This document shows positions 43,911 through 52,768 of a DNA stretch of 64,000 bases, piece by piece (position 1 is the stretch's first letter; every line of letters begins with the position of its first letter). The notes beneath the pieces are model-generated. The model did not search any database. It was not told the DNA's origin and saw only the letters and a list, made by a program, of their open reading frames with translations. A program made the position numbers and the translations under genes. Origin of the DNA: an uncultured Acetatifactor sp. (GTDB taxonomy: Bacteria; Bacillota; Clostridia; Lachnospirales; Lachnospiraceae); NCBI GenBank assembly GCA_947625255.1, contig CANQNT010000016.1, positions 1 through 64,000 of the forward strand, read 5' to 3'.

Positions 43911-45290
43911 CTATAAAGCTTTCTTTTTCCAACGTCCCATGAAGAAAAACACCGCCGTAATACAAGCGCCCAGGATCCAGGAAATCAGCAGGGACACGAA
44001 AATACAAGAGCTGCTTCCTCCGGGCAGCTCCGGCGATCTGGTAAAATAGGCGATTCCATAAGCCAAAGGCACGCGGATGACAACCGTGGTGACCATGGAA
44101 ATCCACATGGGAGTCACTGTATCTCCCGCTCCCCGCATCACGCCGGACAGGCACTGGGTGACCTCCATGGCAATATAGCCTACCGCCAGTATCTTCATCA
44201 TATGAAAGCTCAGCTCCACCAGTTCCGCCGTATCCGTGAAAATCTCCATTAAATATCGCCCGAACAGCAAAATCAATATCGTGATCACGGTAGAAGTCGC
44301 CACCGCCACGGCGGTTCCTTCCTTGGTGCCCTGCATCACGCGATCCATCCGCCTGGCCCCCACGTTCTGCCCGGCATAGGTAGTCATGGCAGTGCCAAAG
44401 GAAAAGGCAGGCATCATGGCAAAACCATCCACACGCATGACGATGACATTGGCCGCAATAAACTGCTCACCGAAGCTGTTGGTCAAAGACTGGACCACAA
44501 TCATGGACAAAGAAAAAATGGCCTGCGTCACCCCCGAAGGCAGACCCAGCCGCAACAGATTGAGCGTGTAGGTCCTTTCGGGAATCAGATACTTTTTTCC
44601 CATGTCAAAAACATCTTTCATTTTGCGCAGCTTTAAGAAAGCCATAAACGCTGAAATCCACTGGGCGATCACGGTCGCCAGCGCCACGCCCGCCACGCCC
44701 ATCTGAAAGCCTACCACGAACAATAAATCCAGCACGATATTGATCCCCGTGGCAATCAGCAAATAAACCAGGGCGGATACCGAATCCCCAAGTCCCCTCA
44801 AAATTCCGCTTAAAATATTGTAAAAGGCCATCCCGGCAAAACCGGTGAACAATATCATCAGGTAAGAATTGCACCAGCCGATAATGCTGTCCGGCGTGTT
44901 CAGCAGACGCAGCAGAGGCATTACCACAAAAGGCGCCAAAACCATCACCAGAATGGTGGCGAACACGGTCAGTACCAGACAGCAGCCGATGGTCTTGGAC
45001 AACTCCTCCCGCTGCTTCGCGCCATAATATTGGGACACCATGATGCCCGCTCCCACGGAAATTCCCACAAACAGCACCAACAGCAGATTGAGGATCGGTC
45101 CCGCGTTTCCCACCGCGGCCAGCGCATTGTCCCCCACATATTTACCCACCACGATACTATCCACCGTGTTATACAGCTGCTGCGCGATATTGCCGATCAG
45201 CATGGGAATCGCGAAAGCGATAATCTGCTTCACCGGCCTCCCCTGCGTCATATCGATAGGCGCAAACAGCCTTTTCATTTGCTCCAGCAT
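43911..45290 (-). CDS. MATE-family multidrug/Na+ antiporter
   Basis: A 459-residue membrane protein with about twelve hydrophobic spans. The N-half has FAIPMLIGNIAQQLYNTVDSIVVGKYVG and the C-half a symmetric LRLGLPSGVTQAIFSLSMIVVQ, the twin-repeat layout of MATE exporters. A second signature, GVMRGAGDTVTPMW, mirrors GILRGLGDSVSALVY. These proteins export cationic compounds in exchange for Na+ or H+; substrates cannot be read from sequence. GAGGAG lies 14 bases before the ATG; the Met at residue 5 (after GGAG) is an alternative start. Confidence 0.92.
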   Translation of the reverse strand: MLEQMKRLFAPIDMTQGRPVKQIIAFAIPMLIGNIAQQLYNTVDSIVVGKYVGDNALAAVGNAGPILNLLLVLFVGISVGAGIMVSQYYGAKQREELSKTIGCCLVLTVFATILVMVLAPFVVMPLLRLLNTPDSIIGWCNSYLMILFTGFAGMAFYNILSGILRGLGDSVSALVYLLIATGINIVLDLLFVVGFQMGVAGVALATVIAQWISAFMAFLKLRKMKDVFDMGKKYLIPERTYTLNLLRLGLPSGVTQAIFSLSMIVVQSLTNSFGEQFIAANVIVMRVDGFAMMPAFSFGTAMTTYAGQNVGARRMDRVMQGTKEGTAVAVATSTVITILILLFGRYLMEIFTDTAELVELSFHMMKILAVGYIAMEVTQCLSGVMRGAGDTVTPMWISMVTTVVIRVPLAYGIAYFTRSPELPGGSSSCIFVSLLISWILGACITAVFFFMGRWKKKAL

Positions 45291-45498
45291 AAAAATATCT
45301 TCACTCCTCTATCCATGATTTTTCCCCAATACATTATACTTTCTGCCGCAGACGCCAATAGAAATCTCACCTCGTCGCAGCGAAACGCCGCAACAACAGA
45401 ACAATTCGTCCGCCACATAACCGACAATCTGAAACAAGCATCCGGAAACCCATTGGTTGATTTGTCTTGCTCCTAGCGGTTCCCTCTTTCAAAACCTC

Positions 45499-45514
45499 TG
45501 TAATCATGATTACA
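45499..45514. promoter_or_regulatory. Perfect 16-bp palindrome, candidate operator
   Basis: TGTAATCATGATTACA is its own reverse complement. It lies in the gap between the MATE start and the stop of the isomerase-kinase fusion, about 210 bases ahead of the MATE ATG. The form suits a GntR or MarR type dimer. The nearest promoter-like box is TATAAT at about 45334-45339. Confidence 0.5.
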
Positions 45515-45565
45515 CTTATATAGCGCCTCAAAACCAGATTGGATAGGCTTTTGGGATAACTTTTT

Positions 45566-47464
45566 TTATACCAGATTCGCCGCGCCGATCATACCGGCAT
45601 TGTTGCCCAGGGTCGCTTCCGCCACTTCCGGAATCTGTCCCTTTTCACGGCCATAGCACTCTTCCTGAAGTCTCTGATTGATAGGGTCGAACAAATAAGC
45701 TCCCTGTCTGGAGACACCCCCGCCCACCAGAATCTTCTTAGGACGGAAAATGTTCACCAGATTGATGATCCCGGTCCCCAGCTTCTTGCGGTAATTTTCC
45801 ACCAGTGCCGTACAAACCGGATCTCCCTCCTTGGCCGCTTCGAAAATCAGTTCCACTCGGGGCTGCTCCAGATCGCCGCCGCATTTCTTCCAAAGCAAGG
45901 TCTCCGGATGCTCTTTCATGGCGCGCACGCCGTCCCTCCAGAGCGCCGTGGCGGAAGCATAAGCCTCTAAACAGCCCTTGCGGCCGCAGGTGCAGGGTTC
46001 TCCGTCCTCCACGATCACCATGTGACCGATCTCACAGCCGCCCACCATTTTCCCGGTAAAAATCCTGCCATCCAAAATCACGCCGCCTCCAACTCCGGTG
46101 CCGAGAGTCAACATGATCACGTCTTTCTCGCCCTTGGCGGCTCCTGCCACCGCTTCTCCAAGGGCGGCACAATCCGCGTCATTCGCCACATAGACCGGAA
46201 CGGGCAAATATTTCCCCAGCTCAGAAGCCAAAGGAACATTTTCCCAACGAATATTGTTGGAATAGATGACCACGCCGTTCTCACGGTCGATGGTGCCGGG
46301 CATACCGACTCCCGCGCCCACACATCTGACGATCGGAATCCCTTGCTCCTGGAGCAGCGCAACGCTGCCCTCTCCGATATCCTTGATCATGTTCTTCCAG
46401 TCGCGTTCCGCTCCCGTGGGAATGGAGGTCTGGGCAATGAGATTCTGCTCCGCGTCCACCAGACCGATCTTCACCGCGGTTCCGCCCACGTCGATCCCCA
46501 CACGCACCGGATCCTCCTGGGGGCCAATGGTGGTCACCAGCGCCTCGCAGCAGCCGCGCACTTCATATTCCCCGCTGCCAGCCGTTAAGAAGAAGCTGTC
46601 TCCTTTGCGGTAGGCGAAGGTTTCCCTGCCACAGTGAAGCAGACCGCTTCCCTCCAGGAAAAGGATGCTGACAAAGGAATCCGTTCCCGCAAAGCCCTTT
46701 TGAGACTTCGTCCCATCTCCGTCCAAAGATAATTTATCCACGACGAAATAATCACAGCTGGCCACATGAGGACCGCTATTCTCCCGCTTTACCACCGGCC
46801 CGCGATTGGTCACGTCCAGGGCCTTGGCCACATGAAGCTCACGCCTCTTGCCGTCCTTGCCTACACGGCCATAATCATATACCCGATATGTCACGTTGGA
46901 ATTCTGCTGAATCTCCGCGATCACGATGTCCTTGCCAATGGCGTGGATGGTTCCCGCCTCGATAAAGAACACATCTCCCTTGTGGACGGGCACCGCGTTC
47001 AAAACCTCCAGCAGCGTGTCCTCCGCGATCCTGCGCTCAAATTCCTCCAGGCTGATCTCCTTTTGGAACCCATAATAAAGAAAAGCGCCTTCTTTGCAGT
47101 CACAAATGACCCACATCTCCGTCTTGCCGTACTGTCCCTCATTTTTCAGGGCATACTGATTGTCGGGGTGTACCTGAATCGACAGATTGTCCCTGGCGTC
47201 AATGAGCTTGATCATAATCGGGAAATCCCGGAACCTCCTGCAGTTCTCGCCCAAGACTCCTTTTCCCTCCGCAGCAATATATTCCGCCAAAGTCTTGCCC
47301 GCGTATGGTCCGTTCTGAATTCTGGACGGGCCGTCCGGATGGCAGGACAGTTCCCAGCTTTCCGCCAGGACATCGCCATCATACTGCTTATGATATTCTT
47401 CCACCAGACGATGACCTCCCCAGATATAATCCTTAAAACTGGGGACCAATTGTAAAATTCCCAT
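45566..47464 (-). CDS. Fusion of class I mannose-6-phosphate isomerase and ROK-family sugar kinase
   Basis: A 632-residue protein. Residues about 1-318 are a type I phosphomannose isomerase: FKDYIWGGHRLVEEY, WELSCHP, IQVHPDNQYA (zinc His), KTEMWVI and the active-site EAGTIHAIG. Residues about 320-632 are a ROK kinase: GIDVGGTAVKIGLVD, GVGMPGTID, catalytic NDADCAALGE, GTGVGGGVI and the zinc motif GHMVI...CTCGRKGCLEAYAS, ending in the GGGVSRQG loop. Both halves look complete with intact catalytic residues. The likely job is hexose phosphorylation and mannose-6-phosphate to fructose-6-phosphate conversion in one polypeptide. The start is the ATG at 47464 behind AAGGAGGAG. I see no frameshift or stop at the junction (about QEDPVRVGID). 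Confidence 0.9.
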   Translation of the reverse strand: MGILQLVPSFKDYIWGGHRLVEEYHKQYDGDVLAESWELSCHPDGPSRIQNGPYAGKTLAEYIAAEGKGVLGENCRRFRDFPIMIKLIDARDNLSIQVHPDNQYALKNEGQYGKTEMWVICDCKEGAFLYYGFQKEISLEEFERRIAEDTLLEVLNAVPVHKGDVFFIEAGTIHAIGKDIVIAEIQQNSNVTYRVYDYGRVGKDGKRRELHVAKALDVTNRGPVVKRENSGPHVASCDYFVVDKLSLDGDGTKSQKGFAGTDSFVSILFLEGSGLLHCGRETFAYRKGDSFFLTAGSGEYEVRGCCEALVTTIGPQEDPVRVGIDVGGTAVKIGLVDAEQNLIAQTSIPTGAERDWKNMIKDIGEGSVALLQEQGIPIVRCVGAGVGMPGTIDRENGVVIYSNNIRWENVPLASELGKYLPVPVYVANDADCAALGEAVAGAAKGEKDVIMLTLGTGVGGGVILDGRIFTGKMVGGCEIGHMVIVEDGEPCTCGRKGCLEAYASATALWRDGVRAMKEHPETLLWKKCGGDLEQPRVELIFEAAKEGDPVCTALVENYRKKLGTGIINLVNIFRPKKILVGGGVSRQGAYLFDPINQRLQEECYGREKGQIPEVAEATLGNNAGMIGAANLV

Positions 47465-47593
47465 GACCACTCCTCCTTTTCGATACTCTCACTACTTCCA
47501 TATTACAATAGGTTTCCTAAATCTTCAAGCTTTTTCCGCCCTTTCCGAACCGGCATTCCAGACACAGCTTTCCAGACACCAACCACCGCCCAT

Positions 47594-48205
47594 CTACCGC
47601 AAAAAGGCAAACGGCTCCTGCGCGGACATCTGCAGAAACTGCATACAAAGATACGCCCCGCGGAGGCTCATCCGCTCTTCAGACAGGATCCGTCGGACTT
47701 CCCCCTTATCGGCCAGAACCACGCTGATGCGTTCGGAAGATTCACACAGCTGCGCTCCCTCCACGTCCTTTACCATGCCGAAGACGGCGGCACTGGCTTC
47801 ATCGGTCAGCCCCGGTCCCAGATAAAAAGGTCTGCGGAAACAGGGATCGCCCCCGATATATTCCTCAAAAGCAAGGCCTGTCTCCTCTTTCATCTCCCGC
47901 ACGGCAGCCTCACCGGCGCTCTCTCCTTTGTCCACCAGTCCCGCGGGCAGGGCGTAGATTTCCTGATCCAGGGGATAGCGGTATTCGCGGATCAGCACCA
48001 ACCGGGGACTTTCCTCCCTGGTCACCGCATAAATTACGATGCCCTCCGGTATGAGCTCCTTGGTATAAAGCTTCAGTTTCCGCTCCGGATTTCTGGACGC
48101 AAAATAATAGTCAAACAGCTCTCCCCTGGTATTGCGCGCGTCAATATGGTAAAGATTCAGATGGGGATTCTCCGTCAGCTTTTGCACCGCCTCTATTTTT
48201 TTCAT
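47594..48205 (-). CDS. Nudix hydrolase, ADP-ribose pyrophosphatase-like
   Basis: About 203 residues with a complete Nudix box, GLVDKGESAGEAAVREMKEETGL (G-x5-E-x7-RE-x2-EE-x-G). The preceding LVLIREYRYPLDQEIYALPAG matches the ADP-ribose pyrophosphatase branch (NudF/YqkG). It would hydrolyse ADP-ribose or related nucleoside diphosphates to phosphate-bearing products. The start is the ATG at 48205 behind AAAGGAG. It lies between the min operon hairpin and the isomerase-kinase fusion, with 130 bases to the latter. Confidence 0.9.
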   Translation of the reverse strand: MKKIEAVQKLTENPHLNLYHIDARNTRGELFDYYFASRNPERKLKLYTKELIPEGIVIYAVTREESPRLVLIREYRYPLDQEIYALPAGLVDKGESAGEAAVREMKEETGLAFEEYIGGDPCFRRPFYLGPGLTDEASAAVFGMVKDVEGAQLCESSERISVVLADKGEVRRILSEERMSLRGAYLCMQFLQMSAQEPFAFLR

Positions 48206-48278
48206 CACACACTCCTTTCGCGCAGATAACGCCGGCGCGGGAATAACCACGTTCTTTCCGCGCCGGCCATATGCGAAC

Positions 48279-48308
48279 GATAAGGGAAGCCGTTTGACTT
48301 CCCTTATC
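48279..48308 (-). terminator. Hairpin after minE
   Basis: GATAAGGGAAG and CTTCCCTTATC form an 11-bp stem with an 8-base loop, 22 bases past minE. No strong T-run follows on the minus strand, so it may be a weak terminator. Confidence 0.5.
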
Positions 48309-48330
48309 TGATTCTTCTCTCTATTACCCT

Positions 48331-48609
48331 TTATCTAGGTGCCTTATGCTTAAGATCCCTGATCGGAATATTGGCATAAAGAGCCGGAACGGTTCCATTG
48401 CCGCCCTCGGACTCTGTCTCAGTGATCTGGATATCCAATCCCTGCGGGTCGATATCCATGTATTTGGAAATCACTTCTATAATATCGTTCTTAATCATCT
48501 CCATCAGTTCAGGAGAACATTTGGATCTGTCCGATACCAGGATAAACTTCAGACGGTCTTTGGCCACCTCTCCGGATCCCTTTTTACGGAAAAGATCGAT
48601 CAATTTCAT
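48331..48609 (-). CDS. minE: Cell division topological specificity factor MinE
   Basis: A 92-residue protein whose N-terminal amphipathic segment (MKLIDLFRKKGSGEVAKDRLKFILVSDR) contains the MinD-interacting and membrane-sensing part. The C-terminal dimerisation domain is IIEVISKYMDIDPQGLDIQI. MinE drives MinCD off the membrane to keep division at midcell. AAGGGGGTG precedes the ATG. It lies 12 bases after minD in minC-minD-minE order. Confidence 0.95.
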   Translation of the reverse strand: MKLIDLFRKKGSGEVAKDRLKFILVSDRSKCSPELMEMIKNDIIEVISKYMDIDPQGLDIQITETESEGGNGTVPALYANIPIRDLKHKAPR

Positions 48610-48621
48610 AGAGACACCCCC

Positions 48622-49407
48622 TTATTTAAACAGCTCGACAATCTTGGCAATAATACCTTTCTTCGCATCCAGATCCAGGAACGGAACCTCTTCTCCCAGG
48701 ATACGATGACAAATATTGTAATATGCCTGACCGGCCTTGCTGCCGCCTCCTACAAGGGGTTCGCCCTGATTGGTGGAAACCACGATCTGCTCGTCATCCG
48801 GCACCACGCCGATCAGGTTGATGGAAAGGATGTCGCACACGTCCTCTACTTTCAACATATCGCCGCGCTTCACCATGTCCATCCGAACTCTGTTGATCAC
48901 CAGGTCAATACGCTTCATCTCACCGGCCTCCAAAAGGCCCACGATTCTGTCCGCGTCACGGATGGCGGAAACCTCCGGAGTGGTCACCACGATGGCTCTG
49001 TCCGCGCCGGCAACGGCATTCTTAAAACCCTGCTCGATACCGGCCGGGCAATCCAGCAGAATATAATCAAATTCCTCACGCAGCTCCTCCACCAGGGCCA
49101 CCATCTGCTCCGGCGTCACCGCGTCCTTGTCTCTTGTCTGTGCAGAGGGCAATAGACACAGATCCGGGAACTTCTTATGCTTGATCAATGCCTGCTTCAA
49201 GCGACACTTTCCCTCTACCACGTCCACCAGATTATATACAATACGATTTTCCAGACCCAGCACCACGTCCAGATTCCGCAGGCCGATATCCGTATCGATC
49301 ATTACCACACTCTTACCCAACATGGCAAGTCCCGTACCCACATTCGCCGTAGTGGTCGTCTTGCCCACACCGCCCTTGCCGGACGTGATCACAATTACTT
49401 CGCTCAT
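48622..49407 (-). CDS. minD: Septum site-determining ATPase MinD
   Basis: A 261-residue deviant Walker ATPase that recruits MinC to the membrane. The deviant P-loop is SGKGGVGKTTTTAN, and the other nucleotide-binding residues lie in MIDTDIGLRNLDVVLG and LLDCPAGIEQG. The C-terminal amphipathic membrane-targeting helix is FLDLDAKKGIIAKIVELFK. GGAGG precedes the ATG. Flanked by minC (34 bases) and minE (12 bases). Confidence 0.97.
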   Translation of the reverse strand: MSEVIVITSGKGGVGKTTTTANVGTGLAMLGKSVVMIDTDIGLRNLDVVLGLENRIVYNLVDVVEGKCRLKQALIKHKKFPDLCLLPSAQTRDKDAVTPEQMVALVEELREEFDYILLDCPAGIEQGFKNAVAGADRAIVVTTPEVSAIRDADRIVGLLEAGEMKRIDLVINRVRMDMVKRGDMLKVEDVCDILSINLIGVVPDDEQIVVSTNQGEPLVGGGSKAGQAYYNICHRILGEEVPFLDLDAKKGIIAKIVELFK

Positions 49408-49441
49408 TTTCCCTGTTTCCTCCTACTATTCTTTTCCTCGA

Positions 49442-50221
49442 TTACAATTTATCCAGGCATCCCTTGGTCATGGGCTCGATACAGATCGTCCCCTCCCTGG
49501 CGGTAGCGACCTGGGGCGCGTAAGCGCTGGGCGCGGTTTTTTCCTTACGGAAAGGATGCTTTCCATCCTTTACTTTATCGGGGCTCTTAGCGATGAACTC
49601 CCCGATCTGAAGCTGTATGGGCTGCATATCCAACGCAAAAATGAAGCAATTGTTATCACCATTGGATCCCGCGCAGGCATTCCCTTTCAATGCCCCGAGT
49701 ACGACCACGTTCCCAGCCGACTCAATCCTTGCGCCGGGATTTACATCCCCGATCAAAGTCACACTGCAGGGACATTCCAGCACTTGTCCCGAACGGAGGT
49801 TGCCCTTATAAAAACCAGTCGGTACCCCGCCGTCTCCAACAATCTGCGCCGTTTCCGGTGTCGCCGTCTGGACCGCCCTCCTGCCGTGCTCCGAACTCCG
49901 CCGTCTGCCGGATACCGGAACACTGTCCTGTACGGCCTCCACCCGTTCTTTCATCCGCGCTTCCAACGCGCCGCCCCGCTCCATGATGCTGACCACCCGA
50001 ATGGTACTATTTTCCGTGATCGCGTCCACGATGCGAAACGCCTCTTCCTGGCTCAATTCCCTGCCTGTGAATGTGACCGCCATTTTCGCGTTCTTAAAGA
50101 AATCACCCGATTCCCTAAACTTATCCCCAATGATCCGCAACAATTCCGGAAAAGGAAGCTGATCATTTAAAATCAACTCCATTCCGTAACGATTGCTTTT
50201 AATCACCACATCTTTCGTCAT
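49442..50221 (-). CDS. minC: Septum formation inhibitor MinC
   Basis: About 259 residues. The N-terminal domain that inhibits FtsZ spans about 1-100 (VVIKSNRYGMELILND...FRIVDAI). The C-terminal beta-helix domain is GNLRSGQVLECPCSVTLIGDVNPGARIESAGNVVVLGALKGNACAGSNGDNNCFIFALDMQPIQLQIG, the strongest family match. The start is the ATG at 50221 behind GGAGGAAAT; the track adds 20 codons. A TATAAT lies about 65 bases upstream. First gene of minCDE. Confidence 0.94.
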   Translation of the reverse strand: MTKDVVIKSNRYGMELILNDQLPFPELLRIIGDKFRESGDFFKNAKMAVTFTGRELSQEEAFRIVDAITENSTIRVVSIMERGGALEARMKERVEAVQDSVPVSGRRRSSEHGRRAVQTATPETAQIVGDGGVPTGFYKGNLRSGQVLECPCSVTLIGDVNPGARIESAGNVVVLGALKGNACAGSNGDNNCFIFALDMQPIQLQIGEFIAKSPDKVKDGKHPFRKEKTAPSAYAPQVATAREGTICIEPMTKGCLDKL

Positions 50222-50286
50222 ATTTCCTCCGAAAACACTGTCTTTTCCTATTTTTCGCGCTTCTTCTGATTTTCTCGACAAGCTAC

Positions 50287-50292
50287 ATTATA
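50287..50292 (-). promoter_or_regulatory. -10 box ahead of minC
   Basis: TATAAT on the minus strand 65 bases before the minC ATG, with only a poor -35 (TTTTCT at 17 bases). It is a tentative min operon promoter. Confidence 0.45.
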
Positions 50293-50345
50293 CCTTGTTT
50301 GCGAAAAGAAGAAAAGTCTTTTTTGTAATAAAAAAGAAAAATATT

Positions 50346-50380
50346 ACGGCCGGCAAGGCTTCCATAAGCCTGCCGGCCGT
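50346..50380 (-). terminator. Terminator of htpG
   Basis: ACGGCCGGCAAGGCTT pairs with AAGCCTGCCGGCCGT with one bulge, over a 4-base loop, and is followed on the minus strand by AATATTTTTCTTTTTT. It lies 15 bases past the htpG stop. Confidence 0.85.
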
Positions 50381-50394
50381 ATAAGAAAAGCGTG

Positions 50395-52557
50395 TTATTC
50401 CGCCAACACCATCATGATCTCATTGCTTCTGTTCACGAAGCGTGTCATGGCTTCGGGAGAAAGGGGCGCCTGCTGGAGCTTTGCCAGATCATAAAGCTGC
50501 TCGCAGATCAGGTCCACATGCTCTCCGTCCTGATGTTCGATCACATACTGCACAAGCGGATGGTTGGCATTGAGGATCAGGGTCTCGCCCTCGGAGCCGT
50601 AGCCGCCCATGTCCATACCAGGCATGGAATACATCTTCATCATATCCTGCATTCTGCGGCTTTCCTCGGAAAGGGTCAGGACGGAGGATATCTTCTTGTT
50701 TTTCAGCTTCTCCACTTTGACGACGATATCCTTGTTCTTCAGGACCTTCTTCATCTTTTCGCCCAGAACCTTGGCCTGTTCCTCCATCTCCCTGGCCGCC
50801 TTCTTGGAGGTCTTGGCCTTCATGGAATCAGTCATATCCGCGTCGATTCTCAAGAACTTGATTCCCTCGTTCTTGGCTTCCAACTGGGAAATGAACGGCT
50901 GGTCGATGTTATGGTTCAGGATGACTGCATCCATCCTGGCGGCCTTGAACATATTGATATATTGGCTCTGCTGCTGCTCGTCCGTCACATAATAGATGAT
51001 CTTTTTCTTCTTCTCATCCTTGTCCTCATCATCCTTGTCTTCACCGTCCTCGTCCGTCTCGTCAGCCTCCTCAGACTCCGGGGTGACGACCTCGGTTTCC
51101 ACCTTTTCTCCGTTCTCATCGGTGGCCGTGCCGGCCTCTTCCTGTTTCTCCTCCTTGGGAGCATCGGGATCCACCGGCTTCACCTCCAGGCACTCCGGAA
51201 GGGTCAGATACTTGCCGTCCAGATTCTTGAAGAGGATATAATCCGTCATCTTTTCACAGAACTTGTCATCCTTGAGGCATCCATACTTGATGAAAGGACT
51301 GATATCATCCCAGTACTTGTCGTACTCTTCTTTCTGGGTCTTGCACATGCCGGAGAGCTTATCCGCCACTTTCTTGGTGATATACTCGGAAATCTTCTTT
51401 ACGAAGCCATCATTCTGCAGAGCGCTTCTGGAAACGTTCAGCGGCAGGTCCGGACAATCGATAACGCCCTTTAACAAAAGCAGGAACTCCGGAATCACTT
51501 CCTTGATATTATCAGCAATAAATACCTGATTGTTATAAAGCTTGATCACACCCTCGATGGATTCATACTCCATGTTGATCTTCGGGAAGTAAAGAATTCC
51601 TTTCAGGTTGAAAGGATAATCCATATTCAAATGAATCCAGAACAAAGGCTCCTTGTAATCCTGGAAGACCTTGCGGTAAAACTGCAGATACTCCTCTTTG
51701 GTACACTCGCTGGGATTCTTAGCCCACAACGGCAGGGTCTCATTGATCAGCTCGGGACGCCTGCGGATCTTCAGCTTGCGGGGGGCTTCCTTTTCCTCGC
51801 CCTCTTCTTTGTCACTCTTCTGGGCATCCTTCTTGTCAGCGTCCTTCTTCTCCGGCTCGATGACCTCCAACACCACGTCATCGTCCCTCTTTTCGCTCTC
51901 CTCGATGGTCTGGGTCTCCGTGGTATTGGCCTTGGACAGATAAATCTCCGTGGGCATGAATGAACAGTACTTCTTCAACACCTCTCTGGCCTTGTACTCG
52001 TTGCAGAACTCCAGGCAGTCCTCGTTTAAGAACAGGGTCACCGTGGTTCCCACTTCGGTTCTGTCACCATCCTCCATGGTAAACTGGGTACCTCCGTCAC
52101 ATTCCCAATGCACGGCCTTGGCCCCTTCCTGATAGGACAGTGTATCGATATGCACCTCGTCCGCCACCATGAACGCGGAGTAAAAGCCCAGCCCGAAATG
52201 ACCGATGATCTGGTCCGCGTTGCTCTTATCCTTATAGCGCTCAATGAAATCCGTGGCCCCGGAAAAAGCAATCTGATTGATATATTCCTCCACCTCGTCA
52301 GCGGTCATGCCCAGACCGTTATCGCTAAAGGCAAGGGTCTTCTTCTCGGGATCCACCACCACGTCCACTCTGGCCTTAAAGCCTTCCGGCAGCGTGTATT
52401 CACCCATCATGTCCAGCTTCTTTAACTTCGTCACGGCATCACAGCCATTGGAGATCAGCTCTCTGTAAAAAATATCATGATCCGAATACAGCCACTTCTT
52501 TATAATGGGAAAAATGTTCTCACTATTAATTGATAAATTACCATTTCTCGTTGCCAT
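50395..52557 (-). CDS. htpG: Molecular chaperone HtpG (Hsp90)
   Basis: A 720-residue Hsp90, longer than the usual bacterial 620-640. The N-terminal GHKL ATPase domain has ELISNGCDAVTKL, DNGLGM and IGHFGLGFYSAF. The middle domain follows, then the dimerisation domain. Two charged insertions account for the length: a Lys/Glu-rich linker at about 215-265 (KKDADKKDAQKSDKEEGEEKE) and a very acidic one at about 490-545 (EEADETDEDGEDKDDEDKDEKKKK). The first resembles in position the charged linker of eukaryotic Hsp90. The start is the ATG at 52557, after GGGAG. A CIRCE element and a sigma-A promoter lie directly upstream, so HrcA repression is likely. Confidence 0.95.
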   Translation of the reverse strand: MATRNGNLSINSENIFPIIKKWLYSDHDIFYRELISNGCDAVTKLKKLDMMGEYTLPEGFKARVDVVVDPEKKTLAFSDNGLGMTADEVEEYINQIAFSGATDFIERYKDKSNADQIIGHFGLGFYSAFMVADEVHIDTLSYQEGAKAVHWECDGGTQFTMEDGDRTEVGTTVTLFLNEDCLEFCNEYKAREVLKKYCSFMPTEIYLSKANTTETQTIEESEKRDDDVVLEVIEPEKKDADKKDAQKSDKEEGEEKEAPRKLKIRRRPELINETLPLWAKNPSECTKEEYLQFYRKVFQDYKEPLFWIHLNMDYPFNLKGILYFPKINMEYESIEGVIKLYNNQVFIADNIKEVIPEFLLLLKGVIDCPDLPLNVSRSALQNDGFVKKISEYITKKVADKLSGMCKTQKEEYDKYWDDISPFIKYGCLKDDKFCEKMTDYILFKNLDGKYLTLPECLEVKPVDPDAPKEEKQEEAGTATDENGEKVETEVVTPESEEADETDEDGEDKDDEDKDEKKKKIIYYVTDEQQQSQYINMFKAARMDAVILNHNIDQPFISQLEAKNEGIKFLRIDADMTDSMKAKTSKKAAREMEEQAKVLGEKMKKVLKNKDIVVKVEKLKNKKISSVLTLSEESRRMQDMMKMYSMPGMDMGGYGSEGETLILNANHPLVQYVIEHQDGEHVDLICEQLYDLAKLQQAPLSPEAMTRFVNRSNEIMMVLAE

Positions 52558-52595
52558 GTTAGACACTCCCTTTTCTAAGATTTTTGCTAAAGACA

Positions 52596-52624
52596 AGTTT
52601 AGTACCGCTTTGCAAAAAAGTCAA
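52596..52624 (-). promoter_or_regulatory. Sigma-A promoter of htpG
   Basis: TTGACT, a 17-base spacer and TAAACT on the minus strand, abutting the CIRCE arms. Binding of HrcA there would block RNA polymerase. Confidence 0.75.
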
Positions 52625-52667
52625 GCACATTGTTAGCACTCGTTTTAAAAGAGTGCTAACAATGTGC
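52625..52667. promoter_or_regulatory. CIRCE operator (HrcA site) with extended arms
   Basis: A perfect CIRCE, TTAGCACTC-9 bases-GAGTGCTAA (core 52633-52659), extended by eight further paired bases on each side (GCACATTG / CAATGTGC), giving 17-bp arms. It immediately precedes the htpG -35 box. Confidence 0.95.
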
Positions 52668-52768
52668 CTGAAAATGCCTGTTTTACGGGCTTTTTGACAT
52701 TTCTAAAATTTTTATGAATTTCCCAAAAACACTTATATCCGCGCCTCCAGTAAGCGTTCTTCCATAAA

